From Gari tellinella (lineage: Eukaryota > Mollusca > Bivalvia > Cardiida > Psammobiidae): DNA of 64,000 nucleotides. The notes beneath the pieces are model-generated. The model made no database searches and was not told where the DNA came from. It was given only the letters and a program-made list of their open reading frames with translations. A program made the position numbers and the translations under genes. This document shows, piece after piece, positions 63,745 through 64,000 of the stretch (position 1 is its first letter; each line of letters begins with the position of its first letter). Location of the stretch: NCBI GenBank assembly GCA_922989275.2, contig OV277866.1, positions 78,094,328 to 78,158,327 on the forward strand, given 5' to 3'.

Positions 63745-64000
63745 ATATACACTCAGTGCAAAAAGAAACGCACACTTTTATTATAATATTATCTGTATGT
63801 AGAAGGAACGTATTTGTGAAATAATCTTTTCATTACAGTCAGTAGTTCCGTCTTGGGCTATCAATGTTGAAAATGGGAGGTTTATCATTGAATTGGTATC
63901 ATCACAACCTGTACAAATCGGTGCGGCGTTTTCAACAGGCACTAGTTAACTCTTTCGGTTCCAAATTAATCGTGAGATTTTTATCCCACCACCGTTTCAT
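63745..64000. mobile_element. Tc1-like MITE, copy 3, cut by the window edge
   Basis: TATACACTCAGTGCAAAAAG start, then near-identical (reversed) to 13770-13973, reaching the TTAACTCTTTCGG edge of its nested D MITE at about 63947. Confidence 0.75.

Noticed and set aside
63363..63824. 153-codon plus-strand frame
   Set aside because: Runs into the Tc1-like MITE terminus (VQKETHTF comes from the CAGTGCAAAAAGAAACGCAC end) and has no domain signal or splice sites.

Overview
This is nuclear DNA of an animal, most likely a bivalve mollusc. The genes have short exons with GT-AG introns. The introns and intergenic DNA are packed with repeats of a type known from bivalves: pearl/Helentron-like elements with about 160-170 bp internal tandem units and AGCTCACCTG ends, many palindromic MITEs, APE-type LINEs and a Penelope-like fragment. 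The species cannot be named from the sequence.

Host genes. (1) Plus strand, 714-15041: the 3' part of a WDR91 orthologue, ten phase-consistent coding exons for about 438 residues of the C-terminal WD40 propeller; its 5' exons lie before the window. (2) Minus strand, 36756 to 26604: a two-exon carbohydrate sulfotransferase (Sulfotransfer_2 / HNK-1 type, Golgi type II membrane protein). An 8.8 kb intron separates the membrane-anchor exon from the catalytic exon. (3) Minus strand, beyond 63155 down to 45354: an SLC23 (nucleobase/ascorbate) transporter, seven coding exons for about 420 residues, open at its 5' end. A large LINE has split its fourth visible exon region and duplicated part of that exon.

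Mobile DNA. A damaged, 5'-truncated LINE lies between genes 2 and 3 (about 40170-43742). A nearly complete LINE (52857-58511), flanked by two copies of a 1.25 kb target segment, lies inside gene 3. A GIY-YIG (Penelope-like) fragment bounded by inverted repeats lies in another intron of gene 3, with a tRNA-derived SINE-like unit nearby. Five pearl/Helentron-like elements, hAT-like, Tc1-like and TTAA-flanked (piggyBac-like) MITEs fill most of the remainder. A 2.85 kb array almost without G sits in the sulfotransferase intron. A 14-copy, 56 bp tandem array derived from a MITE core lies at 20433-21240.

The strongest unexplained pattern is modular. Two palindromic cores recur again and again. Core 1 has arms starting AAACAGTTTGGATCCTGATC; core 2 has arms starting TTAAAGCAGGTTGAAAGTAA. 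Each occurs inside several MITE families whose terminal inverted repeats and target sites differ. Exon boundaries were set by hand from splice sites and phase; assignments to named families rest on recognised motifs, not on searches.
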